Shown: positions 17,113-26,253, counted from the stretch's first letter. The stretch is 64,000 nucleotides of DNA from Brevundimonas sp. G8 (GCF_902506205.1 NZ_LR732816.1:1993604-2057603), one strand, 5' to 3'. Program-made: numbers and translations. The notes: a model not told the origin generated them from the letters alone.

Positions 17113-19791
17113 ATGACCAAGTGGGTGTACGGCTTCGGCGGAGGCTCCGCCGACGGCGACGCGTCGATGAAGAACCTTCTCGGGGGCAAGGGCGCCAATC
17201 TGGCGGAAATGTCGTCGCTGGGTCTGCCGGTCCCTCCTGGCTTCACCGTCACCACCGAAGTCTGCACCCACTATTACGCCAACGGCGAGACCTATCCCGC
17301 CGATCTGGAAGCCCAGGTGAAGGCCGCCCTGGATCACGTCGAGGGCATCGTCGGCAAGACGTTCGGCGACGTGAATAACCCGTTGCTGGTCTCGGTCCGC
17401 TCGGGCGCGCGGGCCTCGATGCCGGGCATGATGGATACCGTCCTGAACCTGGGTCTGAACGATCAGACGGTCGAGGGCCTGGCCAAACTGTCGGGCGACC
17501 GCCGTTTCGCCTTCGACAGCTATCGCCGCTTCATCACCATGTATTCGAACGTCGTGCTGGGCCTCAGCCACGACGATTTCGAAGAGGTGCTGGACCAGCA
17601 CAAGGACCGGCTGGGCGTCACCGTCGACACCGATCTGAAGGCCGAGGACTGGCAGAAGGTGGTCGCCGACTACAAGACCGTAGTCGAGCGCGAGCTGGGC
17701 CACCCCTTCCCGCAGGATCCCAAGGACCAGCTGTGGGGCGCTGTGGGCGCCGTCTTCGCCAGCTGGATGAACGACCGGGCGAAATTCTATCGCCGCATGC
17801 ACGACATCCCCGAGAGCTGGGGCACGGCCGTCAGCGTCCAGTCGATGGTGTTCGGCAATATGGGCGAGACCTCGGCGACCGGCGTGGCCTTCACCCGCAA
17901 CCCCTCGACCGGAGAGGCGCGCCTGTACGGCGAGTTCCTGATCAACGCCCAGGGCGAGGACGTGGTGGCGGGCATCCGTACGCCGCAAAGCCTGACCAAA
18001 ATCGGCCGCGAGGAGATGGGCGAGACCGCCCCCTCGATGGAAGAGGCCATGCCCGAGGTGTTCGGCCAGTTCGTCGAGGTGGTGAACACGCTGGAGAGCC
18101 ATTACCGCGACATGCAGGACATCGAGTTCACGGTCGAACAGGGCCGGCTCTGGATGCTGCAGACCCGCAACGGCAAGCGCACGGCCAAGTCGGCGCTGAA
18201 GATCGCCGTGGATCTGGCGGCCGAAGGCGTCATCACCCAGGAAGAAGCCATCAGCCGTGTCGAGCCGTCGGCTCTGGACCAACTGCTGCACCCGACGCTG
18301 GACCCCGATGCGGCACGCACCGTGGTCGCCGCCGGCCTGCCGGCCTCGCCCGGCGCCGCCACCGGCAAGATCGTCTTCGACGCCGACGAGGCCGAGCGCA
18401 TGTCCGGCCTGGGCGAGGCGGTCATCCTGGTGCGCGAGGAAACCAGCCCTGAGGACATCCACGGCATGCATGCGGCGCGCGGCATCGTCACGGCGCGCGG
18501 CGGCATGACCAGCCACGCCGCCGTCGTGGCGCGCGGCATGGGGCGCGCCTGCGTCTCCGGCGCCGGCGAAATCCACATCGACGAGGCCAAGGGCACGTTC
18601 ACCGCGCGCGGCCGCACCTTCAAGACCGGCGAGATCATCACCATCGACGGATCGAAGGGCGAGGTGCTGGACGGCGCCGTGCCGATGATCGAGCCCGAGC
18701 TGACCGGCGACTTCCAGACCCTGATGGCCTGGGCCGACAAGGTTCGCCGCCTCAAGGTGCGCGCCAACGCCGAGACGCCGCTGGACGCCAAGACCGCGCG
18801 CGGCTTCGGCGCCGAGGGCATCGGCCTGTGCCGGACCGAGCACATGTTCTTCGACGACACCCGGATCGCCGCCGTGCGCGAGATGATCCTGGCCGACGAC
18901 GAGGCCGGCCGCCGCACGGCCCTGGCCAAGATCGCGCCGTTCCAGAAGTCGGACTTCGTCGAGCTGTTCGAGATCATGGCCGGCCTGCCGGTCACGGTGC
19001 GCCTGCTGGACCCGCCGCTGCACGAGTTCATTCCCCATACCGAGGAAGACATCGACGCCCTGGCCGCCTCGTCCGGCATCGACGCCGACAAGCTGAAGCG
19101 TCGCGCCAAGGAACTGCACGAGACCAACCCCATGCTGGGCCATCGCGGCTGCCGCCTGGGCGTGGCCTATCCCGAGATCTACGAGATGCAGGTCCGCGCC
19201 ATCATCGAGGCGGCGCTGGAGGTGCAGAAGACGTCGGGTCAGGCCCCGCTGCCGGAGATCATGCACCCGCTGGTCGCCCTGGGCCTAGAGATGAAGTTCC
19301 TGCGCGAACTGACCGACCGCACCGCCAAGGCCGTGTTCGAGGAGACGGGCCAGAGCATCGACTATCTGGTCGGCACCATGATCGAACTGCCCCGCGCCGC
19401 CATCCGCGCGGGAGATCTGGCCGAATACGCCCAGTTCTTCAGCTTCGGCACCAACGACCTGACCCAGACGACCTTCGGCATCAGCCGCGACGACTCGGGC
19501 CGGTTCCTGCAGGCCTATCTGGACAAGGGCATCTTCGAGACCGATCCGTTCGTGCGTCTGGACCAGGACGGCGTGGGCGGTCTGATCGAGATCGCCGCCG
19601 AGCGCGGTCGCGCGGTGCGTCCCGAGGTCAAGCTGGGCATCTGCGGCGAACACGGCGGCGACCCGTCGTCCATCGCCTTCTGCGAGAAGGCCGGTCTGGA
19701 TTACGTCTCCTGCTCGCCCTACCGCGTGCCGATCGCCCGGTTGGCGGCGGCCCAGGCCGCGCTGAACGTGGAGCGCGAGAAGGACCGCTAG
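17113..19791 (+). CDS. ppdK: pyruvate, phosphate dikinase
   Basis: Interconverts PEP + AMP + PPi and pyruvate + ATP + Pi. The 892-residue protein has three regions: an ATP-grasp N-terminal domain (about 1-340), the swivelling phosphohistidine domain with the catalytic H468 in GGMTSHAAVVARGMG, and a C-terminal PEP/pyruvate TIM barrel (about 515-890) with the LGICGEHGGDP motif. The start MTKWVYGFGGG is typical for PpdK; a 105-base in-frame extension upstream lacks similarity. A strong terminator follows at 19815. Confidence 0.97.
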   Translation: MTKWVYGFGGGSADGDASMKNLLGGKGANLAEMSSLGLPVPPGFTVTTEVCTHYYANGETYPADLEAQVKAALDHVEGIVGKTFGDVNNPLLVSVRSGARASMPGMMDTVLNLGLNDQTVEGLAKLSGDRRFAFDSYRRFITMYSNVVLGLSHDDFEEVLDQHKDRLGVTVDTDLKAEDWQKVVADYKTVVERELGHPFPQDPKDQLWGAVGAVFASWMNDRAKFYRRMHDIPESWGTAVSVQSMVFGNMGETSATGVAFTRNPSTGEARLYGEFLINAQGEDVVAGIRTPQSLTKIGREEMGETAPSMEEAMPEVFGQFVEVVNTLESHYRDMQDIEFTVEQGRLWMLQTRNGKRTAKSALKIAVDLAAEGVITQEEAISRVEPSALDQLLHPTLDPDAARTVVAAGLPASPGAATGKIVFDADEAERMSGLGEAVILVREETSPEDIHGMHAARGIVTARGGMTSHAAVVARGMGRACVSGAGEIHIDEAKGTFTARGRTFKTGEIITIDGSKGEVLDGAVPMIEPELTGDFQTLMAWADKVRRLKVRANAETPLDAKTARGFGAEGIGLCRTEHMFFDDTRIAAVREMILADDEAGRRTALAKIAPFQKSDFVELFEIMAGLPVTVRLLDPPLHEFIPHTEEDIDALAASSGIDADKLKRRAKELHETNPMLGHRGCRLGVAYPEIYEMQVRAIIEAALEVQKTSGQAPLPEIMHPLVALGLEMKFLRELTDRTAKAVFEETGQSIDYLVGTMIELPRAAIRAGDLAEYAQFFSFGTNDLTQTTFGISRDDSGRFLQAYLDKGIFETDPFVRLDQDGVGGLIEIAAERGRAVRPEVKLGICGEHGGDPSSIAFCEKAGLDYVSCSPYRVPIARLAAAQAALNVEREKDR

Positions 19792-19814
19792 GCCTTCTGC
19801 ACGTCAGAAACGCG

Positions 19815-19848
19815 AAAAGGGCGGTCTCTGCCGAGGCCGCCCTTTTTC
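19815..19848 (+). terminator. rho-independent terminator after ppdK
   Basis: The stem AAAAGGGCGG (19815-19824) pairs with CCGCCCTTTT (19837-19846), with a 12-base loop and a T-run continuing to 19847. It lies 23 bases past the ppdK stop. Confidence 0.85.
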
Positions 19849-20019
19849 TTTGTCACAAAACCGCCAACCTTGGCGGAACGCCGTATGTGTCCTGGCGTCC
19901 ACAGGCATTCGTTGTGTTTTTTAGCCTCTGGAACAGATGAAGGCCTGACCTATTTAAGCTCTCGCTGGATGGGGCTGATGATCGGTCCGGTCATCACATC
20001 TAGGAGTTAATAAGAAACA

Positions 20020-20547
20020 ATGCGTAACATTCTTCTCGCCGCCGTCGCCGTTTCCGCAATCGCCGCTCCGGCCTTTGCTCAAACCAATCCAGAGCCGCGC
20101 GGTTACGGCTCGCTGGGTTACACTCATCTTGAAGGCGACAATGCAACGACGGGCGCCGTCACGGGTCGTCTGGGCGTAAACCTCAACCGTTACATCGCGC
20201 TGGAAACCGAAGCCTCGGTCGGCGTCAAGGACGACGACTTCACCGTCGCCGGCGTCGATGGCTCGATCAAGCATGAGTGGGACGCCGCCGGTTATGTGGT
20301 CGGCAAGGTGCCGGTCTCGGACAAGCTGGAACTGTTCGCGCGCGGCGGCTACGGCCACACCGAGCTGAAGCAGGAGTTCCCCGGCGCCAACACCGATGTG
20401 GGCGCTGACAGCTGGAACTACGGCGCCGGCGCCAACTACTACCTGGATGGCGTAAACGGCGTGCGAGCCGACTGGACCCGTCGCGACTACCGTGACGATG
20501 CGGGCAAGGCCGACGCCTATTCGGTCAGCTACATCCGTCGCTTCTGA
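20020..20547 (+). CDS. small outer-membrane beta-barrel protein
   Basis: A 175-residue protein with a signal peptide (MRNILLAAVAVSAIAAPAFAQ). The mature part alternates polar and aromatic residues in strand-like pieces (YGSLGYTHLEG, TGRLGVNLNRY, YVVGKVPVSD, LFARGGYGH, GAGANYYLDG) and ends in YIRRF; the C-terminal aromatic residue is a typical BAM recognition signal. This matches the OmpA-like/OmpW-like porin-family barrels of about 8 strands. An SD TAGGAG is 14 bases upstream. It is monocistronic, with terminators on both sides. Role unknown, possibly structural. Confidence 0.82.
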   Translation: MRNILLAAVAVSAIAAPAFAQTNPEPRGYGSLGYTHLEGDNATTGAVTGRLGVNLNRYIALETEASVGVKDDDFTVAGVDGSIKHEWDAAGYVVGKVPVSDKLELFARGGYGHTELKQEFPGANTDVGADSWNYGAGANYYLDGVNGVRADWTRRDYRDDAGKADAYSVSYIRRF

Positions 20548-20571
20548 TCTTTAGGATCAGCTAGAACGACG

Positions 20572-20600
20572 AAGGCGCGCTCCGTAAGGGGCGCGCCTTT
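20572..20600 (+). terminator. terminator after the beta-barrel gene
   Basis: AAGGCGCGC (20572-20580) pairs with GCGCGCCTT (20591-20599) around a 10-base loop, ending in TTT. It can serve the rightward barrel gene and, read in reverse (AAAGGCGCGC... CCTT), the convergent small gene at 20620. Confidence 0.65.
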
Positions 20601-20619
20601 CGCGTTCAGGACAGTGATA

Positions 20620-20880
20620 TCAGGCGAAGTCGCCCGCGAGGGCCCAGCGTTGAGAGCCTTCGCCGAACGGACGCACGAACCAGTCGCGGTATTGTTCGAA
20701 GGTCTCGATGATCTTCTGGCGCAGATCGGGCGGATTGACCGCCTCGCCGCGCTGACGTTTCATCGCCGCGACGCAATCGACCACCATATTCTGGTGCGCC
20801 GAACCGCCCATGCTCTTCAGCACGGCGGCAATATCCTTGGCCAAGCTTTCCAGCACCTGCTTCGGTGTCATGTGAGCCAT
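20620..20880 (-). CDS. conserved hypothetical 86-residue protein
   Basis: Start chosen at the ATG at 20880 (MAHMTPKQVLESLAKDI), preceded by the SD CAGGGGAT; the frame is open 80 codons further upstream but that part has no coding character and runs into the next gene's leader. The protein is soluble, helical and mixed-charge (KRQRGEAVNPPDLRQKIIETFEQYRDWFVRPFG), with no recognised motif. It is divergent from the M48 protease gene. Confidence 0.65.
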   Translation of the reverse strand: MAHMTPKQVLESLAKDIAAVLKSMGGSAHQNMVVDCVAAMKRQRGEAVNPPDLRQKIIETFEQYRDWFVRPFGEGSQRWALAGDFA

Positions 20881-21023
20881 CTGGGAAATCCCCTGTTCTC
20901 GACAATCGAATGCGTTGCAAAATACTGTGACAGTTTCAAGCGTGGCGGCGCAAGAATCATCATGGATGGGAATTAACCTGACATAACGCGGGTCACGCGC
21001 TTTGGTTCTCTTAAGGAGAAACC

Positions 21024-22229
21024 ATGAAGAATTTCGATCCGGCAGTCGCCACGGCCCAGTGGCTTGCGACCCTGTCGCCCCAGGATACGGCCCGCGCCGT
21101 CGCCTATACCCACGGATCACACTGGCTGATCCTGTGGAGTTTCCTGGTTTCGGCCCTGGTCGCCTGGATCATCGTGCGCACCGGCCTGCTGGTCGCGATC
21201 CGCAGCCGGATCGAGCGCCGCCGTAATCGACCGCTGATGGCCAGTTTCGCCGTCGCCCTGGTCTATTCGATCATGAGCTGGGTGCTGACCCTGCCTTGGT
21301 CCATCTATGAAAGCTGGTATCGCGAGAAACAGTATGGCCTGACGAGCCAGGCTTTGGGCGGCTGGCTGGGGGAGGCGGTCATCGGCGCAGCGATCTCGGT
21401 CGTGATGACCGCGCTGTTGCTGGTCGCCATCTACGCCCTGATCCGGCGCGCGCGGCGGTTTTGGTGGGCCTGGGCGTCGGCGGTGACGGCGGCCTTCATC
21501 GTCATCGGCCTGGTGCTCGCCCCGCTAGTGATCGAGCCGATCTTCAACACCTATACGCCCGCGCCGAACGGCCCGGTGCGCGACGCCGTCGTGGCGCTGG
21601 CCAAACAGACCGGCACGCCGTCGGACAAGATCTTCATCTACGACGGGTCCAAACAGTCCGACCGCTACACCGCCAACGTCTCGGGCCTGTTCGGCACGGC
21701 GCGGGTGGCGATGAGCGACACCATGTTCAAACAGAACGCGGACCTGGCTGAGGTGCGCGGCGTCGTCGGTCACGAGATGGGCCACTACGCCCATGCCCAC
21801 ATTCTCTGGACGGTCGGGGTGCTGGTGCTGCTGTCGGCCCTGGCCTTCTGGCTGACGGACCGGCTTTACCCGCTGGCGCACCGACTGCTGAGAGCAGACC
21901 GCGTGGGCGACATCGCCGATCCCGCCGGCCTTCCGATCCTGGCCCTGGTCCTGGCCTTCCTGGGCGTGCTCGGCACCCCGGTCTTCGCCACCCTGACGCG
22001 GACGATGGAGGAGGACGCCGATCATTTCTCGCTGGTCCACGCCAATGCGCCGGACGGCCTGTCCAAGGCCTTGATCAAGACCGCCGAATACCGCGCCCCG
22101 TCGCCCTCGGCCGTAGAGGAGTTACTGTTCTACGATCACCCCAGCGTCGAGAACCGCGTCCGTCGGGCGATGGAATGGAAGGCGACGCATCCGCCCCAAG
22201 ACATGCCAGGGCAACCGACGCGTCCGTAA
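21024..22229 (+). CDS. M48 family (Ste24-like) membrane metalloprotease
   Basis: A 401-residue integral membrane protease with several hydrophobic segments (about 35-60, 75-92, 117-140, 148-175, 258-280, 303-325). The zinc motif HEMGH is at 250-254 and the third-ligand glutamate region EEDADHFSL follows about 80 residues later. The layout (N-terminal helices, cytoplasmic catalytic domain, two helices, EExxAD) matches CAAX-prenyl-protease/Ste24-type proteins rather than HtpX. It probably acts in membrane protein quality control. An SD AAGGAGAA precedes the ATG. A terminator follows. Confidence 0.88.
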   Translation: MKNFDPAVATAQWLATLSPQDTARAVAYTHGSHWLILWSFLVSALVAWIIVRTGLLVAIRSRIERRRNRPLMASFAVALVYSIMSWVLTLPWSIYESWYREKQYGLTSQALGGWLGEAVIGAAISVVMTALLLVAIYALIRRARRFWWAWASAVTAAFIVIGLVLAPLVIEPIFNTYTPAPNGPVRDAVVALAKQTGTPSDKIFIYDGSKQSDRYTANVSGLFGTARVAMSDTMFKQNADLAEVRGVVGHEMGHYAHAHILWTVGVLVLLSALAFWLTDRLYPLAHRLLRADRVGDIADPAGLPILALVLAFLGVLGTPVFATLTRTMEEDADHFSLVHANAPDGLSKALIKTAEYRAPSPSAVEELLFYDHPSVENRVRRAMEWKATHPPQDMPGQPTRP

Positions 22230-22236
22230 GGCATTG

Positions 22237-22263
22237 AAGGCTCCGCCATCCAGCGGAGCCTTT
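22237..22263 (+). terminator. terminator after the M48 protease gene
   Basis: AAGGCTCCGC (22237-22246) pairs with GCGGAGCCTT (22253-22262) around a 6-base loop, followed by T. It lies 7 bases past the stop and ends 6 bases before the DoxX gene start, so it may act as an attenuator for that gene. Confidence 0.7.
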
Positions 22264-22268
22264 GTCTG

Positions 22269-22730
22269 ATGATCGACCTCTATCGCGGCTTCGGCCTGGG
22301 CGTTCCGGCGCTGATGGACATCGCGCCCTTGATCGCGCGCGTCGTGGTCGGAGGGATGTTCTTCCTGTCCGGCTTCTACAAACTGTTCACCCCGGCCCAG
22401 GCCGAGAAGATGCAGAAGACCATGGTCGAGGCCGGCGTCGCCGCCCCGCGCCAGACCGCGCGGTTCGTATCGGTGTGCGAGTTCGCCTTCGGCGCCCTGT
22501 TGATCATGGGCCTGTTCACCAGCCTGGCGGCGCTGGTGCTGCTGGTCATCTGCGTCGTGGCCCTGGTGACGGTGGCGTCCAAGTCCGTCGAGGGCGCCAG
22601 TCTCGGCTATCGCCTGTCCAGCTATTTCGACCTGCCCGAGACCCTGCTGATGGTCATCCTCATCTGGCTGATCGCCAACGGGCCGGGGCTTTGGAGCCTG
22701 GACTTCGTCCTGTTCCTGCCCCGGCTCTAG
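22269..22730 (+). CDS. DoxX family inner-membrane protein
   Basis: A 153-residue protein with four hydrophobic helices and the DoxX layout: an N-terminal PLIARVVVGGMFFLSGFYKL segment followed by FVSVCEFAFGALLIMGL. DoxX-family proteins are linked to thiol/redox and oxidative stress systems in other bacteria; no specific role can be assigned here. The start at 22269 lies only 6 bases after a terminator stem, so initiation at the in-frame ATG 22314 (MDIAPLIARVV) is an alternative and would give 138 residues. Confidence 0.8.
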   Translation: MIDLYRGFGLGVPALMDIAPLIARVVVGGMFFLSGFYKLFTPAQAEKMQKTMVEAGVAAPRQTARFVSVCEFAFGALLIMGLFTSLAALVLLVICVVALVTVASKSVEGASLGYRLSSYFDLPETLLMVILIWLIANGPGLWSLDFVLFLPRL

Positions 22731-22744
22731 GGCACGTTAAGGTA

Positions 22745-22806
22745 AGAGCCTGATTCACGCTTCAGCCGGAACCGCGACGCGGTTCCTTCCGAAACGATCA
22801 GGCTCT
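22745..22806. repeat. nested inverted repeat between convergent genes
   Basis: An outer pair AGAGCCTGAT (22745-22754) and ATCAGGCTCT (22797-22806) encloses an inner hairpin GGAACCGC-GAC-GCGGTTCC (22768-22786). The right outer arm overlaps the last two bases of the ketosynthase stop codon. There are no T-runs. It may be a bidirectional transcription barrier or a small mobile palindrome. Confidence 0.55.
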
Positions 22807-23956
22807 ACGCGCGCTTCCTGACGAAGACCGTCCCGGCGGAATAGCCGGCGCCGAAGCTGCAGATCAGGCCCGTGTCGCCCGGGGCGAACCCGTCGTTGTG
22901 CAGATGGAATGCGATGATCGACCCGGCCGACGAGGTGTTGGCGTAGTCGTCCAGGATGATGACGTTCTCGTCCGCCGAGGGCTCACGCCCCAGCACCTTT
23001 TTGCCGATCATCGTATTCATGTTGATGTTCGCCTGGTGCAGCCACAACCGCTTCAGGTCGTGCGGATCAAGGCCCAGTTCGCCGCCGTGATCCACGATCA
23101 TGTCCGACACCATCGGCACCACGTCGCGGAAGACCTTGCGGCCCTGCTGGATGAACAGCTTGTCGTTCTGCACGCTGTCGTCGGCGGCCGGTGTGTCCAG
23201 ATGCGCGGTGTCGCGCGCGTTGCGGTTCAAAAAGCCGAAGTTGTTGCGGATATTGTTCGAGAAGGTCGTCTTCAGCCGCGTGCCCAGCACGTCCCAGCCG
23301 CCCGGTCCCGCCGTCTCTGACGATTCCACGATCACCGCCGTGGCTACGTCGCCGAAGATGAAATGGCTGTCGCGGTCGGTGAAGTTCAGGTGGGCCGAAC
23401 AGACCTCGGGGTTGACCATCAGCACGGCCTTGACCGAGCCGCCGGCGATGAAGTCCGTCGCCGTCTTGATGCCGAATGTCGCCGAGCTGCACGCCACGTT
23501 CATGTCGAAGGCGAAGCCATCGATGCCCAGGGCCTGCTGCACCTCGATGGCCATGGCGGGATAGGCGCGCTGCATGTTCGACGCGGCGCACAGGACGGCG
23601 CCGATCTCCGAGACCGGCTTGCCCCAGGCCTCGATCGCCTGACGCGCCGCCTTGACCGCCATCTCGGCCAGGATCGAGATCTCGTCGTTGGAGCGTTCGG
23701 CAAGGTTCGGAGCCATCCGCTCGGGATCGATGATCCCGGCCTTGTCCAGCACGAACCGGCTCTTGATGCCCGACGCCTTCTCGATGAACTCGGGCGAGGA
23801 GTGGGCCTTGGCCTCCAGTTCGCCGGCCTCGATCTGTGCGGCGTGGCGGGCGTTCCAGCCGTCGGCCCAGGCGTTGTAGCTGTCGACCAGCTCGGCGTTG
23901 GAGACCGACTGCTCGGGGGTGAAGAGGCCGGTGGCGGCGATGACGGCTTTGGACAC
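22805..23956 (-). CDS. beta-ketoacyl-ACP synthase III-like protein
   Basis: A 383-residue thiolase-fold condensing enzyme with the KAS III catalytic triad: Cys156 (NVACSSATFG), His307 (LHQANINMN) and Asn340 (YANTSSAGS). It is about 60 residues longer than FabH of E. coli. The extra length includes an N-terminal insert (about 25-60, charged/Trp-rich), which matches the second FabH-like subgroup present in many proteobacteria. It probably condenses an acyl-CoA or acyl-ACP with malonyl-ACP to start fatty acid or a related product. It lies head-to-tail after the KpsC-like gene (28 bases apart), which may indicate shared expression. Confidence 0.88.
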   Translation of the reverse strand: MSKAVIAATGLFTPEQSVSNAELVDSYNAWADGWNARHAAQIEAGELEAKAHSSPEFIEKASGIKSRFVLDKAGIIDPERMAPNLAERSNDEISILAEMAVKAARQAIEAWGKPVSEIGAVLCAASNMQRAYPAMAIEVQQALGIDGFAFDMNVACSSATFGIKTATDFIAGGSVKAVLMVNPEVCSAHLNFTDRDSHFIFGDVATAVIVESSETAGPGGWDVLGTRLKTTFSNNIRNNFGFLNRNARDTAHLDTPAADDSVQNDKLFIQQGRKVFRDVVPMVSDMIVDHGGELGLDPHDLKRLWLHQANINMNTMIGKKVLGREPSADENVIILDDYANTSSAGSIIAFHLHNDGFAPGDTGLICSFGAGYSAGTVFVRKRA

Positions 23957-23984
23957 GGGAAGCGGGTTTCCTTTACGAACCCCC

Positions 23985-26102
23985 TTAATAGGACGGCGGC
24001 GGCCTGCGGTCGAGACTAGCGATTATACCCGCAGCCCAGCGCTGGATCTGACCGCGCGGCGCCTTGGGCGTGGGCTGGTCGCGCGCCGCGATCAGGGCCT
24101 GGACCAGGTCTTCCGCTTCGCAGGGCCATCCCGAGGGCGTGACATAGATCGGATAGTGGATCAGTGCGGCCAGGATCAGGTGATCCACCGTCGCCCGGCG
24201 CTTCCGACGCGCAAACGCCAGCCGGTCGTCGGTCAGCCCCCATCCGGCATAGAAGGGCCGCCCATAGACCGACACGGCCTTGCCCCGCATCAGGGCCTCA
24301 AACCCGGTCAGGGAGGTCAGGGTGGCCACCCGGCGACAGGCGTTCAGGCAGTCGACGATGTCCAGTCCATCAGCGCTGGCGTCCACCGAGGCCATGGCCG
24401 ACGCATCCAGCCGCCCCGGCCGGTTGCCCGCCAGCACATCGGGGTGATTGCGATAGATCAGGAAGGCGTCGGGATGATCGGACCGCGCGGCCTCGACCAG
24501 GGCCGAGTTGGTGGCCAGGTCCGGCTCGCACCCCAGCAGGATCGACTTGTCGTTCTCGACCTGGCCGACGACCAGCAGGATTTCGCGATCGACAGGCCAG
24601 CCGGCCGGCGCCTGGCCCTTCAGATTGTATTTCGACAGCCCGGCCTGGACGATGCGCGCGCCCAGCGCTGCGGCGCGCGCCAGCTGCTCCGGCGTGGCGT
24701 CCGTCGTCTCGATCAGGGTCTCCAGCCGCGACGGACGCGACGGGTCGTAATAGACGCCCTGGTCGTCCAGGGCGACCGACAGGGCCCCGACGAAATCCGA
24801 CCCCAGGCCGCGCGAGCGGATGAAGCCGTCCTCCATCCGAACGGTGGGGCCGTCGAATGCGGCGGCCGCCTGACGCGTCGCCTCGCTCTCCTTGCCCGCC
24901 CACCAGATCAGCCGGCCGTTCGTCGCGGTCGCATGGGCGGCGGCCCGCGACGGCGACATGAAGTATCGCATCGTCGCCTTGGGCGAATTCAGCAGGCGGC
25001 GCACCGGCGGCCGCTTGGCCGGCGCGAACCCCACCGCCGACCACGACCCCGCCAGCCGGTCGGCCCGGTCGCGCAGCGCAATCAACCGCTCCACGGCTTG
25101 TTCGGCCTCGCAACCGTAGCCCGTCACCGGATCGACATAGCGGCTGTAGGCGATCAGGGCGGCGGCGGCGACCTGTTCGATCGATCGCGCAGCGCCCCGG
25201 CGTCCGGTCTGGACCGCATCGGTCGTCAGGCCCCAGCCGGAATAGAAGGGCCCCCCGAAACAGCGCACCGGCAGGCCGCGCAACAGCGCCTCGAACCCCA
25301 GGGCCGAGGTGACGCAATAGACCGCATCCACCGCCGCCAGCAGGTCGGCGGGCCGCACGTCCGTATCGACCAGGGTGACCCCGGCCAGGTCGGTCACGCA
25401 GCCGCGCTTCTTGCCCGCCGCCACCGCCGGGTGGCGTTTGACAATCAGTTGGGCGTCCGGCTCGTCGCGCCGGGCGGCGGCGATCATGTCGTCGAAGCTC
25501 TGCTGCGTCGCCAGACCATGGGCAATGGAGGCGTCGCCGAAGGTCTGGTCCACGATCAGCAGACGCCGACCGGGCTTCAGCAGGCCCGGATCCAGCGGCC
25601 CGCCCATGTTTGTCTTGGACACGCCCGAGGCGACGATCCGGTCGATCAGCCCCCGCGTCCGGGCGGTCATGGCGACGTCGCACCAGTCGTCGGCCGTCTG
25701 GATCAACTGCTCCAGCCGGCTGGGCCGCGTCGCATCATAATAGACGCCCAGATCGTCGACGATCAGGCTCAGGCTGGTCGCCCCCGCCTCGCCGATCCCG
25801 ACCGACCGCAGAAACCCGTCCTCCAGCGCCACATAGGGCCGCCCGTTCTTCTCGGCCCACCTTCGCCCCGCCGCCGCCGTCGGCTTCATCCCCCAGCCGA
25901 GCACAGCCTCAACCTCGTCCCCCGGCAGGCGACGCAGGTTGTAGTCGGGCAGGAAGACGTCGAGAAAAGGGACCTTCAGCACGCCGGGCGCGCAGACCCA
26001 GGCCGAGATTTTCGAAGACGTGTCGGCAGGTAGGGTCAAGGCGGGTCCGCTGAGTTTCGACGCGAGGTTTAGGGCGGTTGCGTAAAGGCGGCTAGGGTCC
26101 AC
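23985..26102 (-). CDS. kpsC: KpsC-like capsular polysaccharide beta-Kdo transferase
   Basis: A 705-residue protein made of two tandem glycosyltransferase modules (about 30-350 and 370-690). Each module has the same landmarks: EDGFLRS / EDGFIRS, DDLGVYYDATRPSRLE / DDQGVYYDPSRPSRLE, KRHP / YRNHP, and TSALGFEALLRG / TSLTGFEALMRG followed by GGPFYSGWGLT / GRPFYAGWGLT. This is the architecture of KpsC, which builds the poly-Kdo linker on lipid for group 2 capsules. No kpsS, kpsE or kpsM/T lies nearby, so the partner genes must be elsewhere if the system is complete. Cytoplasmic, membrane-associated. Confidence 0.9.
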   Translation of the reverse strand: MDPSRLYATALNLASKLSGPALTLPADTSSKISAWVCAPGVLKVPFLDVFLPDYNLRRLPGDEVEAVLGWGMKPTAAAGRRWAEKNGRPYVALEDGFLRSVGIGEAGATSLSLIVDDLGVYYDATRPSRLEQLIQTADDWCDVAMTARTRGLIDRIVASGVSKTNMGGPLDPGLLKPGRRLLIVDQTFGDASIAHGLATQQSFDDMIAAARRDEPDAQLIVKRHPAVAAGKKRGCVTDLAGVTLVDTDVRPADLLAAVDAVYCVTSALGFEALLRGLPVRCFGGPFYSGWGLTTDAVQTGRRGAARSIEQVAAAALIAYSRYVDPVTGYGCEAEQAVERLIALRDRADRLAGSWSAVGFAPAKRPPVRRLLNSPKATMRYFMSPSRAAAHATATNGRLIWWAGKESEATRQAAAAFDGPTVRMEDGFIRSRGLGSDFVGALSVALDDQGVYYDPSRPSRLETLIETTDATPEQLARAAALGARIVQAGLSKYNLKGQAPAGWPVDREILLVVGQVENDKSILLGCEPDLATNSALVEAARSDHPDAFLIYRNHPDVLAGNRPGRLDASAMASVDASADGLDIVDCLNACRRVATLTSLTGFEALMRGKAVSVYGRPFYAGWGLTDDRLAFARRKRRATVDHLILAALIHYPIYVTPSGWPCEAEDLVQALIAARDQPTPKAPRGQIQRWAAGIIASLDRRPPPSY

Positions 26103-26106
26103 ACCC

Positions 26107-26253
26107 GTCTCCTCCCCATTTCATGGGGAGGTGGCTCGAAGCGCAGCGGAGAGACGGAGGGGTTCTTCACCGCATCACAGGCGCCTGTGGGACTTCAAGA
26201 GCCCCTCCACCACGCTTTGCGCGGTCCCCCTCCCCAGGATGTGGGGAGGAGAC
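26107..26253. repeat. 147-bp palindrome-ended interspersed repeat
   Basis: The ends form an 11-bp inverted repeat, GTCTCCTCCCC (26107-26117) and GGGGAGGAGAC (26243-26253). Each end is also a hairpin: CCTCCCCAT-TTC-ATGGGGAGG (26111-26131) and CCTCCCCA-GGATG-TGGGGAGG (26229-26249). The right half closely resembles 38269-38320, and the end palindrome resembles 54968-55002. It fills the gap between the CitE-like and KpsC-like genes, and its right end lies just past the stop of the CitE-like gene. Confidence 0.8.

Noticed and set aside
17026..19266. Long minus-strand open frame opposite ppdK
   Set aside because: Composition is that of antisense coding DNA (Gly/Ala/Arg/His-rich) and ppdK on the plus strand is unambiguous.
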